Assembly: GCA_963668435.2 (NCBI GenBank)
Contig: CAXXSC010000005.1
Span: 124,001-188,000 of the forward strand
DNA length: 64,000 nucleotides
Reading direction: 5' to 3'
Source of the DNA: G963668435 sp963668435
GTDB taxonomy: Bacteria; Latescibacterota; Latescibacteria; Latescibacterales; Latescibacteraceae
The notes below the pieces were generated by a model, which saw only the letters and a program-made list of their open reading frames with translations, was not told the origin of the DNA and did no database searches. This document shows positions 25,768 through 34,289 of the stretch, piece after piece. Numbering within the stretch: position 1 is the stretch's first letter; each line of letters begins with the position of its first letter. Both the position numbers and the translations under genes were made by a program.

Positions 25768-27240
25768 ATGTCAATGAAACGGCGTCATTTTCTGCAATCA
25801 TCGGCGGCACCCGCCTCACTCGGCTTATTTGCTTCAACAAAAACGCCGGAAGCCGCAGCGAATAACACGGTAAGGATCACGAAAGATATCCCTCTCACCC
25901 GTGCATACGACATTGTTGTCTGCGGAAGCGGCCCGGCGGGTCTCGCGGCAGCGATCGCGGCGGCTCGTTCGGGCAAATCGGTGCTGCTTGTCGAAAGCAG
26001 GGGGCAGCTCGGTGGAACCGGCACCTCGGGAATGGTCTCACACTGGCTTGGCGGACGGCTCAGCAACGGCTCTAAATGGGTTGTCGGCGGCGTATTCCGT
26101 TCGCTGTCGAAAAAGGCGGCAGATCAGGGTATCGCACTGATCCCGGACAATAACACTGGCTCGCGGTATCAGCCCCACGGCTGGAACAGGGGCCAGCTGG
26201 GTGTCGGCATACCGTTCGATCCGTTCGAGATGGCGGCATTTCTCGACGGGGAGATCGCATCACTCGGCATCGAGGCGTTTCTCGACACGGCGGCGATCGA
26301 TGTTGTCAGGGACGGCGGCACAATCAGTCATGTAATAGTCAACAACAAGAGCGGCATCGCGGCGGTGCCGGCAAAAATGGTGATCGATGCCACCGGCGAC
26401 GCTGATATCAGCTCATTCGCCGGCTGCGATGTGAGGATCGGACGTGACGAGGACCATCTCATGACACCGGCGACACTGATGTTCCATGTGGACAATGTGG
26501 ACCAGGACACGCTGGCAAAATACATCGAGGAGCACCGGTCGTCGCGTTTCAGGGAGCTGATCAAGGAAATGCGCGCGGAAGGTGTCTGGGATTTCCCCTA
26601 TGATATTTTCATCAGCGTCCAGATGACCGAGAAAGGCACGATGATGATCAACACGCCGCGTCTCACCGGCATTGACGGGCTCAACGGTGTCTCGGTCAGC
26701 GAGGGATACCGCCAGGGACGGCATGAGATCATGGAGCTGCTCGGCATCATGCGGAAAAAAATCCCCGGATTCTCGAAAGTCCGTCTCAAGGCGATTGCGC
26801 CCATGCTCGGCATCCGTGAAACACGGCGTATCATGGGAGAATACACCCTTACAGTCGAGGATCTCGTCGCCGGAAAGGATTTCGATGGCACGATCGGCTG
26901 GTCTTCTTACGGTTGGGACCTTCCCGACCCGAAACGCCCGAGCTATCAGCCCATGAGCGAGAAGAAGGTCGACAAACGCCCGGTCACGCCGATCCCCTAC
27001 AATATAATGGTTCCCAGCGGAGTCGATAATCTGATAACACCCGGACGGTCGGTAAGCTGCGAGCGCGACGTTCTGGGGCCTTTGCGTGTGTCAGCGCCCT
27101 GTTTCGCCATGGGCGAGGCGGCAGGACAGGCGGCATCCATGGCGATTGACAAAAAATACCCGTTCAAGGCTGTCGATGTGCAGAAACTCAGGTCGGGACT
27201 TGAAAAAGAAGGCGCGGTAATCAGGTGGGACGGAGAGTGA
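25768..27240 (+). CDS. Tat-exported FAD-dependent oxidoreductase
   Basis: FAD-binding oxidoreductase of the FAD_oxidored type, whose substrate cannot be read. The N-terminus MSMKRRHFLQSS is a twin-arginine signal; cleavage is likely near AAA (residues 29-31). The dinucleotide-binding motif is VCGSGPAGLAAAIAAARSG (Gly53, Gly55, Gly58) followed by VLLVES and GGTGTSG. A second conserved block, IDATGDADISSFAG, and the C-terminal SCERDVLGPLRVSAPCFAMGEAAGQAASMA complete the FAD fold. The start has a modest ribosome site (GGAGA). Divergent from araB and followed by a bidirectional terminator, so monocistronic. Export by Tat with bound FAD suggests a periplasmic redox step in sugar or aromatic turnover. 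Confidence 0.85.
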   Translation: MSMKRRHFLQSSAAPASLGLFASTKTPEAAANNTVRITKDIPLTRAYDIVVCGSGPAGLAAAIAAARSGKSVLLVESRGQLGGTGTSGMVSHWLGGRLSNGSKWVVGGVFRSLSKKAADQGIALIPDNNTGSRYQPHGWNRGQLGVGIPFDPFEMAAFLDGEIASLGIEAFLDTAAIDVVRDGGTISHVIVNNKSGIAAVPAKMVIDATGDADISSFAGCDVRIGRDEDHLMTPATLMFHVDNVDQDTLAKYIEEHRSSRFRELIKEMRAEGVWDFPYDIFISVQMTEKGTMMINTPRLTGIDGLNGVSVSEGYRQGRHEIMELLGIMRKKIPGFSKVRLKAIAPMLGIRETRRIMGEYTLTVEDLVAGKDFDGTIGWSSYGWDLPDPKRPSYQPMSEKKVDKRPVTPIPYNIMVPSGVDNLITPGRSVSCERDVLGPLRVSAPCFAMGEAAGQAASMAIDKKYPFKAVDVQKLRSGLEKEGAVIRWDGE

Positions 27241-27367
27241 GGGACTGAAAAATGACAGCTGTGCCTGATGGATGTCAGGATAGAAATGGCACATCTCAGA
27301 AGACCCTCAGGAAGAATGGCCGAAGGTTAAAAAGAGGCCATCTCCTATACATTATATATAACGTTGT

Positions 27368-27405
27368 GCGGGGAGACCAAAAAATTGGTTTCCCCGCTAT
27401 TTTTC
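27368..27405. terminator. Bidirectional rho-independent terminator
   Basis: GCGGGGAGACCAA (27368-27380) pairs with TTGGTTTCCCCGC (27385-27397), one G-T pair, followed by TATTTTT. It separates the converging FAD oxidoreductase and radical SAM genes. Confidence 0.85.
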
Positions 27406-27410
27406 CACAA

Positions 27411-28667
27411 TTATTTCTTTCCCGTCAAGCGCTCGTAGTTGGAGCTCCGTTCGAATCCCTCGATTCTGAAACGGGGATCGTCGCCGATGATCTCCCGCAG
27501 CATTTCCACCGTAATGTGGTTATAGAAAACGGGCCGTATGAAATCGGGATTGTTCTCGACCGCGCCGAGCAGGTGTTTCCTGTGCTCCGCCGAATCCATG
27601 ATCTCTTTTGCGACAGGAATCGAGGGTGCCAGCCTGAGCGTGGCATTGACACCGACAGTGTCCGGTTCGACCGCCCGCATGTCATCGATGGTTTTCGCAA
27701 TTGATTCCCGCGTATCGCCGGGGAATCCGAGAAGCAGGTCGACCGCAACCGCGAGATCGTATTTCTTCGCCAGCGCGATCATCTTTCCGGCATCCGCGAT
27801 CGAGTCGCCGCCTGTGGGAGTCGAAATTGTCAGCATGTTCGCGCCGCTCTTTTTGAGCAGCTCGAACAAGCAATCGTCGAACGGCGAGGTTCGCATATAC
27901 AGCGCCCAGCTGATCTTCGGGCCCTTTGTGATGAGATATTCGAGGAAACTGTGGCAGAAAGCGAGGTCCTGATTGAACTCGGAATCGCAGAGATGGTAAT
28001 CCGTAATGCCCCTGTCCGCAAGGTGCACCAACTCGTTCACGATGCTTTCGGGACTTCGGTGCAGGACACTCCCCACCGCCTCGCCACAGTAATAGCAGTT
28101 CCCGAGACAACCTTTCTGTGTCTGGAACCCGGCAAGACCACCCTCGCGGACGTAGCGGGCGAGATCGATCGAATCACCGCGCACAACCGGAAGATCGGGA
28201 TCGATACCGTATTCCCAGCCGTCGAGCACCGTGCCGCGTTCGACAGCGCCCGCAGCCAGCATGTCGAGCAGCGCCGGAAAGGCTTTCTCACCCGGCCCCT
28301 TGATACCGTAGTCAGCACCGATATATTCGAGTATGCCGCCGGGAACGAAAGAAAATCCCGCACCGCCGAGCACAACCGGAATACCGCGTTTTTTCACGCT
28401 GTCGGCATAAGTCTTGATTTCGTCGAGGAAGAAAATATTATTCTCGTACAGCACTGTGTCGATGTTGCGGATTGTGAGCGCGGCGATATCCGGCTGAAAA
28501 GAGTCGAGGGCGGTCTCCAGCGCGCTGACCGGCTCGTCCTGGAAACAGAGGTCACAGATTTCGCAATCATGAACAGTATGCCGGAGCGCGTTATCGAGGT
28601 ATTCCAGCGAAAGCGGCGGCACCGGCGGCCTGCGGTAACGATTGGGATTGATCAGGAGGATTTTCAT
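27411..28667 (-). CDS. B12-binding-domain radical SAM protein
   Basis: Radical SAM enzyme with an N-terminal cobalamin-binding-like domain (about 1-150; MKILLINPNRYRRPPVPPLSLEYL, VVLGGAGFSFVPGGILEYI, GPGEKAF). The cluster motif CLGNCYYC places Cys187, Cys191 and Cys194 to hold the 4Fe-4S cluster that cleaves SAM. A GFPGDT segment follows in the C-terminal half of the barrel. Such proteins carry out methylations or rearrangements of lipids, cofactors or antibiotics; nothing here identifies the substrate. AGGAGG precedes the start. The gene is 34 bases downstream of the AT-rich KAP NTPase gene on the same strand. Confidence 0.88.
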   Translation of the reverse strand: MKILLINPNRYRRPPVPPLSLEYLDNALRHTVHDCEICDLCFQDEPVSALETALDSFQPDIAALTIRNIDTVLYENNIFFLDEIKTYADSVKKRGIPVVLGGAGFSFVPGGILEYIGADYGIKGPGEKAFPALLDMLAAGAVERGTVLDGWEYGIDPDLPVVRGDSIDLARYVREGGLAGFQTQKGCLGNCYYCGEAVGSVLHRSPESIVNELVHLADRGITDYHLCDSEFNQDLAFCHSFLEYLITKGPKISWALYMRTSPFDDCLFELLKKSGANMLTISTPTGGDSIADAGKMIALAKKYDLAVAVDLLLGFPGDTRESIAKTIDDMRAVEPDTVGVNATLRLAPSIPVAKEIMDSAEHRKHLLGAVENNPDFIRPVFYNHITVEMLREIIGDDPRFRIEGFERSSNYERLTGKK

Positions 28668-28701
28668 GAATTATCCAAAATATATGTATTTAATATTTTC
28701 T

Positions 28702-30390
28702 CTATTCATCAAGGCATATTCCATAATTAATTTGTACTCTTCTCTTATTTAAAGCATCTTCTCCTGCAATATTTTTTAAAGCAGATATTGTTTTTTTTGT
28801 TATTGTCTTATAGATTTCTTGTTGTTGATGAGTATTTCTAAACTGAAGACATGCTTCAACATACAACCGTAAATTCGGCCCTTCCTTACTCTTAAACAAT
28901 TTAAAATATTCGTTTTCGCTTGCTTGTGACATTGTTATTAAGTCAGACTGTTCGTAGCCGTCTCTATTTGCTATTTTTTGAACAATCTCTTCAAGAGTTT
29001 TTTCTTCTATTCTCTGTTGGTTTTGATCATTGAGTTTTTTTATCAGTGTTTTATCGGTGATAGTATCGGAGAAAGGATATATACTCAAATCAAACACTCT
29101 TTTTTCATCTTTTTGTTTCATCGACTCTATACAAACATCAATTACTTCATCAGCTTGTTCATCTCTACCAAATTCTCTTAATAAAACAACTGTAGCGTTT
29201 AAATAATTTAGAGAAATATATTTTGAATGATTCTTAGCTCCATTATACAAGCCTTCTAAGACTTCATCTTCATTATTCTGAAAACTATAAAGATATTGAT
29301 ACCAAGCTTCCATAAATGAATTATCTGATTTTTTAGCAATAATCTTTTGATTGAGCTTTTCTGCTTCAGAAATTAGCTTGCTATCATCAAAATAACCACA
29401 CTTGATTGCAGAAATAATTACTTCATCAAAGTCATCAATATAAGTGAAATTATATTGCGATAAAAATGAATGCCACAATCTTTCATCATCTGATAGCTTC
29501 TCGTCTTTTTTCATATAATAGCCAACACTATTATATTTAAGCAAAAATTCTTCTGGTGGTATACGCTCATCCTTTGAGTAGTAACTTAATGCAAACAAGG
29601 ATAATGTCTGTATTGCTTGTCGTAATACTTCGGGTTCATATTGAGTCAGTGATTTGGCAACCAATCTTGAAAGTCGCTCGATTTTTCTTATAATTCTTAT
29701 ATTGTCAATATCCAATTTAACAGAATGTTCGCTTATTAATGATGATACTTTATTATCGTTAACTAAAGCAATTTCTACACACTCAATAGCATTTGGCGCA
29801 AAAACCAATTCAACATCAACCACTTTTTCTCTATATAGAGATAAATTCTCTTTTTGTTCTTCGTCCATTGAATCTTCGTTAAAGATTAGCACAACCTTGC
29901 ATTTTTTCTCTTCTTTTAACAAGTTAGCCAAACCAAAAACATCTTTTATATTAAGGCTATCTCCTAATCGTTCAAAATCATCAAAACAAATTATCATTTT
30001 ATTGACAACTAAAAAAGAAAATGACTCAATTGTGGCATAATTTTTTTCCAGATAAGGCAAACCTTTTAAAAATTTTAGACTATTTTTTCCGATTTTCTTA
30101 ATGATAAAATCTGTGTTATTTACAAAAGTATCTATATCTGGTTGCCTGCCAATATCTCTTGTATGAATTGATTGCTCAAAAATTTGATATTTCAAAGTAT
30201 CAAGAGAATTAATGCCAAACAACGAAACATAAGAGTATTTTTTAAGTGATATACTATCTCTAAATTCTTCCACATACCTTTTCCACGCATATGTTTTTCC
30301 TACACCCCAGGCGCCTTTAATAGCAAGTACTTCAGGTGTATCACTTCTTAAAAAGTCTGCAATTTGTTTCTTCACAATTTCAACGGACAT
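28702..30390 (-). CDS. KAP-type P-loop NTPase, AT-rich and probably acquired
   Basis: Predicted NTPase with Walker A GAWGVGKT (26-33) and Walker B KMIICFDDFERL (about 131-142); the adjoining Asp-Asp-Phe-Glu fits the KAP/STAND group. The rest (about 250-562) is helical with many charged residues and no domain recognised. The gene is strikingly AT-rich (a sampled 60-base stretch has about 30 percent G+C) while its neighbours on both sides are much richer, and its codons follow that bias, so it was probably gained by transfer. The ribosome site (GGAGG, 7 bases upstream) lies at the GC-richer edge. KAP NTPases occur in mobile elements and anti-phage loci; a defence role is inference. It lies 18 bases downstream of the flavodoxin-like gene. 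Confidence 0.8.
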   Translation of the reverse strand: MSVEIVKKQIADFLRSDTPEVLAIKGAWGVGKTYAWKRYVEEFRDSISLKKYSYVSLFGINSLDTLKYQIFEQSIHTRDIGRQPDIDTFVNNTDFIIKKIGKNSLKFLKGLPYLEKNYATIESFSFLVVNKMIICFDDFERLGDSLNIKDVFGLANLLKEEKKCKVVLIFNEDSMDEEQKENLSLYREKVVDVELVFAPNAIECVEIALVNDNKVSSLISEHSVKLDIDNIRIIRKIERLSRLVAKSLTQYEPEVLRQAIQTLSLFALSYYSKDERIPPEEFLLKYNSVGYYMKKDEKLSDDERLWHSFLSQYNFTYIDDFDEVIISAIKCGYFDDSKLISEAEKLNQKIIAKKSDNSFMEAWYQYLYSFQNNEDEVLEGLYNGAKNHSKYISLNYLNATVVLLREFGRDEQADEVIDVCIESMKQKDEKRVFDLSIYPFSDTITDKTLIKKLNDQNQQRIEEKTLEEIVQKIANRDGYEQSDLITMSQASENEYFKLFKSKEGPNLRLYVEACLQFRNTHQQQEIYKTITKKTISALKNIAGEDALNKRRVQINYGICLDE

Positions 30391-30408
30391 TTCTTTCCTC
30401 CGGCCTAT

Positions 30409-30960
30409 TCAAATTGCGAGTTTCTGCCCCAGTTCATATGCCGATTTCAGGGCCGATTCTTTTTGGAGCACATCGCCGCGGTCAGTTACACCGGGTACGA
30501 TGAGCGATCCGCTGTTCTCGAGCTCCAGCCATTCGAAACTCTTGCCGAAAATGGCGAGTGTCGCCGAGGCTGTCTCTTCCGGCTCGTCCTCGAATGGGAT
30601 GACACAGGCGGCTTTTTTCCCCCGGATTTTCGGGCGGTTCTCCGGGCAGTTGAAATAGACGAAACGGTCGAGGAACGCTTTCATCAGCGCCGTGGGACCA
30701 TACCAGTAGACCGGCGTGCCGAAAACAATGGCATCGGCGGCAGCGATTCTTGAATAGAGCCCGTTCATGTCGTCGCAACGGACACAGTCACGGCCTTTCC
30801 AGCAGGCATGACAGCCATCGCACTCGCCGATACTAAGCCCGCCGAGCAGCACAATGTCCGTTTCCGCGCCTGACGATACCGCGCCCTCGAGCACACGCTC
30901 CATGAGGATATGGGTATTACCCTTTTTCCGCGGACTCCCGACAATCCCGAGCACGGTCAT
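30409..30960 (-). CDS. Flavodoxin-fold NAD(P)H-dependent oxidoreductase (iron-sulfur flavoprotein-like)
   Basis: FMN-dependent reductase family. The FMN phosphate loop is GSPRKKGNTHILM (8-20). A cysteine cluster C-x2-C-x2-C-x5-C (Cys47, 50, 53, 59) follows, as in iron-sulfur flavoproteins and some NADPH-dependent FMN reductases, where it may bind a 4Fe-4S cluster. PVYWYGPTALMKAFLDRF is the usual second FMN contact. Length 183 is normal. The start overlaps the stop of the preceding gene in an ATGA arrangement (30957-30960), so translation is probably coupled. Electron transfer or detoxification is likely; partner unknown. Confidence 0.85.
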   Translation of the reverse strand: MTVLGIVGSPRKKGNTHILMERVLEGAVSSGAETDIVLLGGLSIGECDGCHACWKGRDCVRCDDMNGLYSRIAAADAIVFGTPVYWYGPTALMKAFLDRFVYFNCPENRPKIRGKKAACVIPFEDEPEETASATLAIFGKSFEWLELENSGSLIVPGVTDRGDVLQKESALKSAYELGQKLAI

Positions 30961-31376
30961 TTTTTGGTTTCTCCGTTATTGGCTGCATCATGCTGCTCAG
31001 GCTGGCTGTCCTGTGATTTGTTCGCGCTGTCGCTGCGGTATTTTCTTTGAGCGCTGTCGAATTCGCGGCGGCGCTGGAACTCCTCTTCGACCGCACGGAT
31101 TTCGCTGTCTATCTCCTCGAGCACACGGATTATAGTTGTCACGTGCTCATCGGTCATGGGCTCGATGCCGCTGTCAACCAGACGGTAGGTTGTCCTGCCG
31201 AGAAGATGGATGTGATGTTCGCGTTTCTGTTTCAGAAGCACCCGTTTCGCCCTGAGATCGGTGAGGCGGAGCTCAGAGAGGATATAGGATGCCGCGACCG
31301 ACAGAGCCTTATCGAACGCCTGCGATTTTGCAGCCCGCGCAGCCAGCTTGCCGACCGTTTTCATATATTGTGCCAT
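30957..31376 (-). CDS. Hypothetical helical protein (139 aa), coupled to the flavodoxin-like gene
   Basis: No family recognised. The first two thirds are amphipathic and helical (KTVGKLAARAAKSQ, EEIDSEIRAVEEEFQRRREF), likely a coiled coil, and the last 30 residues are polar and low in complexity (SDSANKSQDSQPEQ). It has no signal peptide or membrane segment. Its stop overlaps the start of the flavodoxin-like gene (ATGA), which supports it being a real gene. Confidence 0.6.
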   Translation of the reverse strand: MAQYMKTVGKLAARAAKSQAFDKALSVAASYILSELRLTDLRAKRVLLKQKREHHIHLLGRTTYRLVDSGIEPMTDEHVTTIIRVLEEIDSEIRAVEEEFQRRREFDSAQRKYRSDSANKSQDSQPEQHDAANNGETKK

Positions 31377-31744
31377 ACTTGCTATCCTGTTTTAATATCT
31401 ACAATACCACGGAGATACCGCCGGGGAAAGTTCATGACTGCCTGTCGCCGCCGTTCCTGCCGTTCGAATGTCTGTTTAATCAAAAGAATTCCTCGGCGGT
31501 TACTCCGGGGTTAAACATGTTTTTTCCGCCCCCCTTCCTGACACTCTGTGAGATCCTTCCCCATAGGGGGCAGGAGTGCAAGAAGAATCGATACTCCCTT
31601 GCCCCCTAGGGGGGACACGTAGAGCCGCGAAAGCGCAAAGGACGGGGTTAGGGGGCTGATTTTGATACCCAGGATTTCAATCCGGGGTTGTTCATTTATA
31701 GTCAACAGGCTTCGACATGTTTGCGTCAAGAGGGCAGGCACCTG
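31377..31744. other. Gene-free 368-base stretch with C/G palindromes
   Basis: No convincing gene. It contains two C-run/G-run palindromes, CCCCATAGGGGG (31559-31570) and CCCCCTAGGGGG (31602-31613), and several further G- or C-tracts (31507-31510, 31530-31535, 31642-31655). The make-up resembles the short dispersed intergenic palindromic elements common in some bacterial genomes; that is inference. It separates the ATPase/TOPRIM pair from the downstream genes. Confidence 0.45.
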
Positions 31745-32611
31745 TCAGGCCAGACGTTCGAGCACATGGCGGCCCTTGTTTCGTTTCTCCCAGCTCTCGA
31801 TATCCTTGAAAAGCCTGGTTTTCGCAAACTCCCCGTAACCGAATGAGAGCCTGAGAAGCCTGTCAACCTGCTCATAGCCAATGGAGCGAGCATGACGGTT
31901 GCCAAAAACCTCCCTGAGCCCGATGCTCAGGATATGCACCATATCGTGACCGCGGCAGACCTGCCAGGGATCGTGCTCCCGGCTTCTGATCAGCTCCGAC
32001 AGTTTGCGGCGAATGAACGGCTCGTCGACCTTGAGACCGCTTGAATGACGTTTGACCTCGGCCATGAGACTGTCTATGTTCGTTTTCATGGAACCGTCGG
32101 CATGGTCGATCACCGCAAAAAAGGAAACATCCTTGAACCTCAGCGATAGATTATCCTGTGACGAACCGGAAATCCAGCGGATGTAGCCGATTGGCAGCGA
32201 GGCCCTCAGGACGTTCTCGCGGGCATCGCCCAGGCGGTTCAGTTTGCGCGGCGCGGCGAATTCCTCCATGACGGCATCGAATGCCGCCGAGGCGATGATC
32301 ATGGTTTCAAGATCGTGGGTATCGGTGACAAGGATGTTGGCGTTGTCCGGCGCGACACCGTCAAGACGCCAGAAATCGCTGTCAACAATGGCCAGCACAC
32401 CGCCGCGGGTGTCTGTTTCTAGCTGCTCCATCGCATTGAGCACATTGCTTTTCCCGTGCGCGGGAATGACACGGCAGTGATCGCGGTCGACAAATTTCTT
32501 GTAGACACGGGCGTCGGAATCCCCCTCGACGATGACAAAGGTTCCCGAGTACGCCGACCGCGTCATTCGCACCTGGTTGGCGATATCGTGATGTGTGATA
32601 AAACGTTTCAT
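31745..32611 (-). CDS. DUF4435/TOPRIM-like effector nuclease, AriB-like
   Basis: Second gene of an ATPase/TOPRIM pair. The N-terminal half has the TOPRIM-like pattern: FVIVEGDSDARVYKKF with Glu29, then GGVLAIVDSDFW with Asp77 and Asp79, the metal-binding residues expected of OLD and DUF4435 nucleases. Further on VTDTHDLETMII is typical of DUF4435. The C-terminal half is helical and uncharacterised. In the PARIS defence system, AriB (DUF4435) is released from the ATPase AriA when a phage anti-restriction protein is sensed and cuts host tRNA; the same role is inferred here from domain order. The start overlaps the ATPase stop (ATGA, 32608-32611), so the two are translationally coupled. Confidence 0.78.
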   Translation of the reverse strand: MKRFITHHDIANQVRMTRSAYSGTFVIVEGDSDARVYKKFVDRDHCRVIPAHGKSNVLNAMEQLETDTRGGVLAIVDSDFWRLDGVAPDNANILVTDTHDLETMIIASAAFDAVMEEFAAPRKLNRLGDARENVLRASLPIGYIRWISGSSQDNLSLRFKDVSFFAVIDHADGSMKTNIDSLMAEVKRHSSGLKVDEPFIRRKLSELIRSREHDPWQVCRGHDMVHILSIGLREVFGNRHARSIGYEQVDRLLRLSFGYGEFAKTRLFKDIESWEKRNKGRHVLERLA

Positions 32612-33459
32612 TCACCGGGGCCTTTCAGTTCAACCGCCAGGTCCCAGCGATCGTGAATGATCTGCGGCGAGTGCGTGGCGACAACTATATCGAATTCGGA
32701 CAGGTCGATGATGCGGCCGAGGTCACTCAAAAATTCCTGCTGCCAGAGAATATGCAGCGACAGTTCCGGCTCGTCGATGAGGATAAGCGAATCGGGCCCG
32801 ATGTTGAAAAGCAGCTCGTAATAAAGATAGAGCACATGCTGTTCGCCCGAAGAAAGATACTCAGGCGGGAGCACACGCCCGTCCGTCGTGGTGATAAGCA
32901 GCCCCTTTTCCGGATCGAGAACGACATCCTTGTGCATGAAACGCTCGTTGATGATCGCGGCATAAAGATCGACCTTGGCGCCGTCCTCTGCGACCAGCGC
33001 ACGAATCGACTCGTTCATTTCCCGCCAGCGCTCAGCGGTCAGTCGCTTGATGCGCTCGGTATGAATGAACCTGATATACACGGCGCGCTTGATATCGTGA
33101 AGCCATCCGGGCTCACTCGCGTTTTCAGCCGAGGCGCTGTCGTAGCAGTGACGCTCGATCTCGCCTTTCTTTCCGGAAAGAACGAAAGACAGTTTCGTAC
33201 GGTCCCCATCCTCGCGTTTTTCGAGAGTCACCGAACGTCCATCGTCGAATGTCACCAGAAGGCGTTCGAAAGGAATGCGTGCAATGGTGCTGTAGGACTC
33301 GGAGGACGGATTCAGCAGCTCGTCGACAAGCGTGAGTGTGAACGTTTTCCCGAAGCCGTTGGGCCCGTATATAATAGTAATGCGGTCCTCGTCGTTCAGC
33401 GAGACCTCGTGATTGAATACGCCGAAAAGCCTGTCAACCGACAGTGATTTCACTCTCAT
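32608..33459 (-). CDS. AAA_21/ABC-type ATPase, AriA-like partner of the TOPRIM protein
   Basis: Small ABC-type ATPase. Walker A is YGPNGFGKTFTL (Gly32 to Thr39), the signature SSGEQ at 203-207, Walker B LILIDEPELSLHI near 225-237, and the switch His in ATHSPQIIHD. There are no membrane segments, so it is a cytoplasmic sensor or scaffold ATPase, not a transporter. Together with the DUF4435 gene it gives the architecture of PARIS (AriA + AriB), although at 283 residues it is compact for an AriA; related OLD-like pairs are an alternative. A 283-base gap upstream probably holds the promoter. Confidence 0.78.
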   Translation of the reverse strand: MRVKSLSVDRLFGVFNHEVSLNDEDRITIIYGPNGFGKTFTLTLVDELLNPSSESYSTIARIPFERLLVTFDDGRSVTLEKREDGDRTKLSFVLSGKKGEIERHCYDSASAENASEPGWLHDIKRAVYIRFIHTERIKRLTAERWREMNESIRALVAEDGAKVDLYAAIINERFMHKDVVLDPEKGLLITTTDGRVLPPEYLSSGEQHVLYLYYELLFNIGPDSLILIDEPELSLHILWQQEFLSDLGRIIDLSEFDIVVATHSPQIIHDRWDLAVELKGPGE

Positions 33460-33742
33460 GATTTATCCTTCGGGACTGCGAACCCTTTTATCTGTGCAGT
33501 CGTGGTGTACGGCCGGCATTCAGAGCGAAAGACCTGTCGATCAAGCCTCCGTTTCATGCCTGAGCCAAATTATCCTTATATATGAAAGGAACAAAAAGCA
33601 CCGATTTTTCGCAACTGTTTTTCACAGAACACCACTGTTTTCCCTCAGGAACAGCCTCGTACAATAAGCTCTTGAATATCGGAAGCCGCCATTCTATATT
33701 TGAACAATAGATTTCCGCACGTAACAAACAAGGAATTCCCCG

Positions 33743-34108
33743 ATGCACAAAAAATGGACGGTCAAACGAATCAGCATCATCCCGGCGATCAGGACAGCTA
33801 TTATCGTGTCATTCACTGTCGGGCTGGTGATTTCAACAGTCTGGACAGCATTCATTGCCCTCTTTTCCTCCGCACTTATGAGCTCTTTCGGTCAGGCCAT
33901 GCCCTCGGCGGCACCGTTCATGCTGGTCATCCTGCCGCTTTTCACCTCGACCGCCTGCGCTTTTTCCGGAGCCTTGCTCACATTTCTCGCTGTCCTTTCC
34001 TATAATATAGGCGCGGCCCTTTTCGGCGGAATAGAGCTCGAACTGGACCAGGAAACACAGCAAGAACCCGATTACTACAGCAGGTCGTTTGAAAACCGCC
34101 TGTACTGA
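33743..34108 (+). CDS. Small two-helix membrane protein, DUF3566-like
   Basis: 121 residues with two hydrophobic segments (about 18-45 and 55-85) and the ending LAVLSYNIGAALFGGIELEL, which resembles the DUF3566 domain found in bacterial inner-membrane proteins. No function known. AAGGA lies about 9 bases before the ATG. It is on the plus strand upstream of glnS, with 181 bases between them. Confidence 0.6.
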   Translation: MHKKWTVKRISIIPAIRTAIIVSFTVGLVISTVWTAFIALFSSALMSSFGQAMPSAAPFMLVILPLFTSTACAFSGALLTFLAVLSYNIGAALFGGIELELDQETQQEPDYYSRSFENRLY

Positions 34109-34289
34109 GACCCGTTTCAACCATCACAATACAGGGGAAACACACGACACAAAGCCATCGACGGGCTGATGCAGAAGGCTCTTTCTCCGGCCCGGATAAA
34201 TTTGTATATTATATGGTTATAGTGAAAAAGTGCCGATTTACGGCCGGATGACAACAAAGAAACACTCAATAGACAGCCCGGAGCAGCGC

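Noticed and set aside
31511..31741. Open frame of 76 codons on the minus strand in the gap near 31.6 kb
   Set aside because: Runs across the C/G palindromes, has no ribosome site or recognisable protein features.
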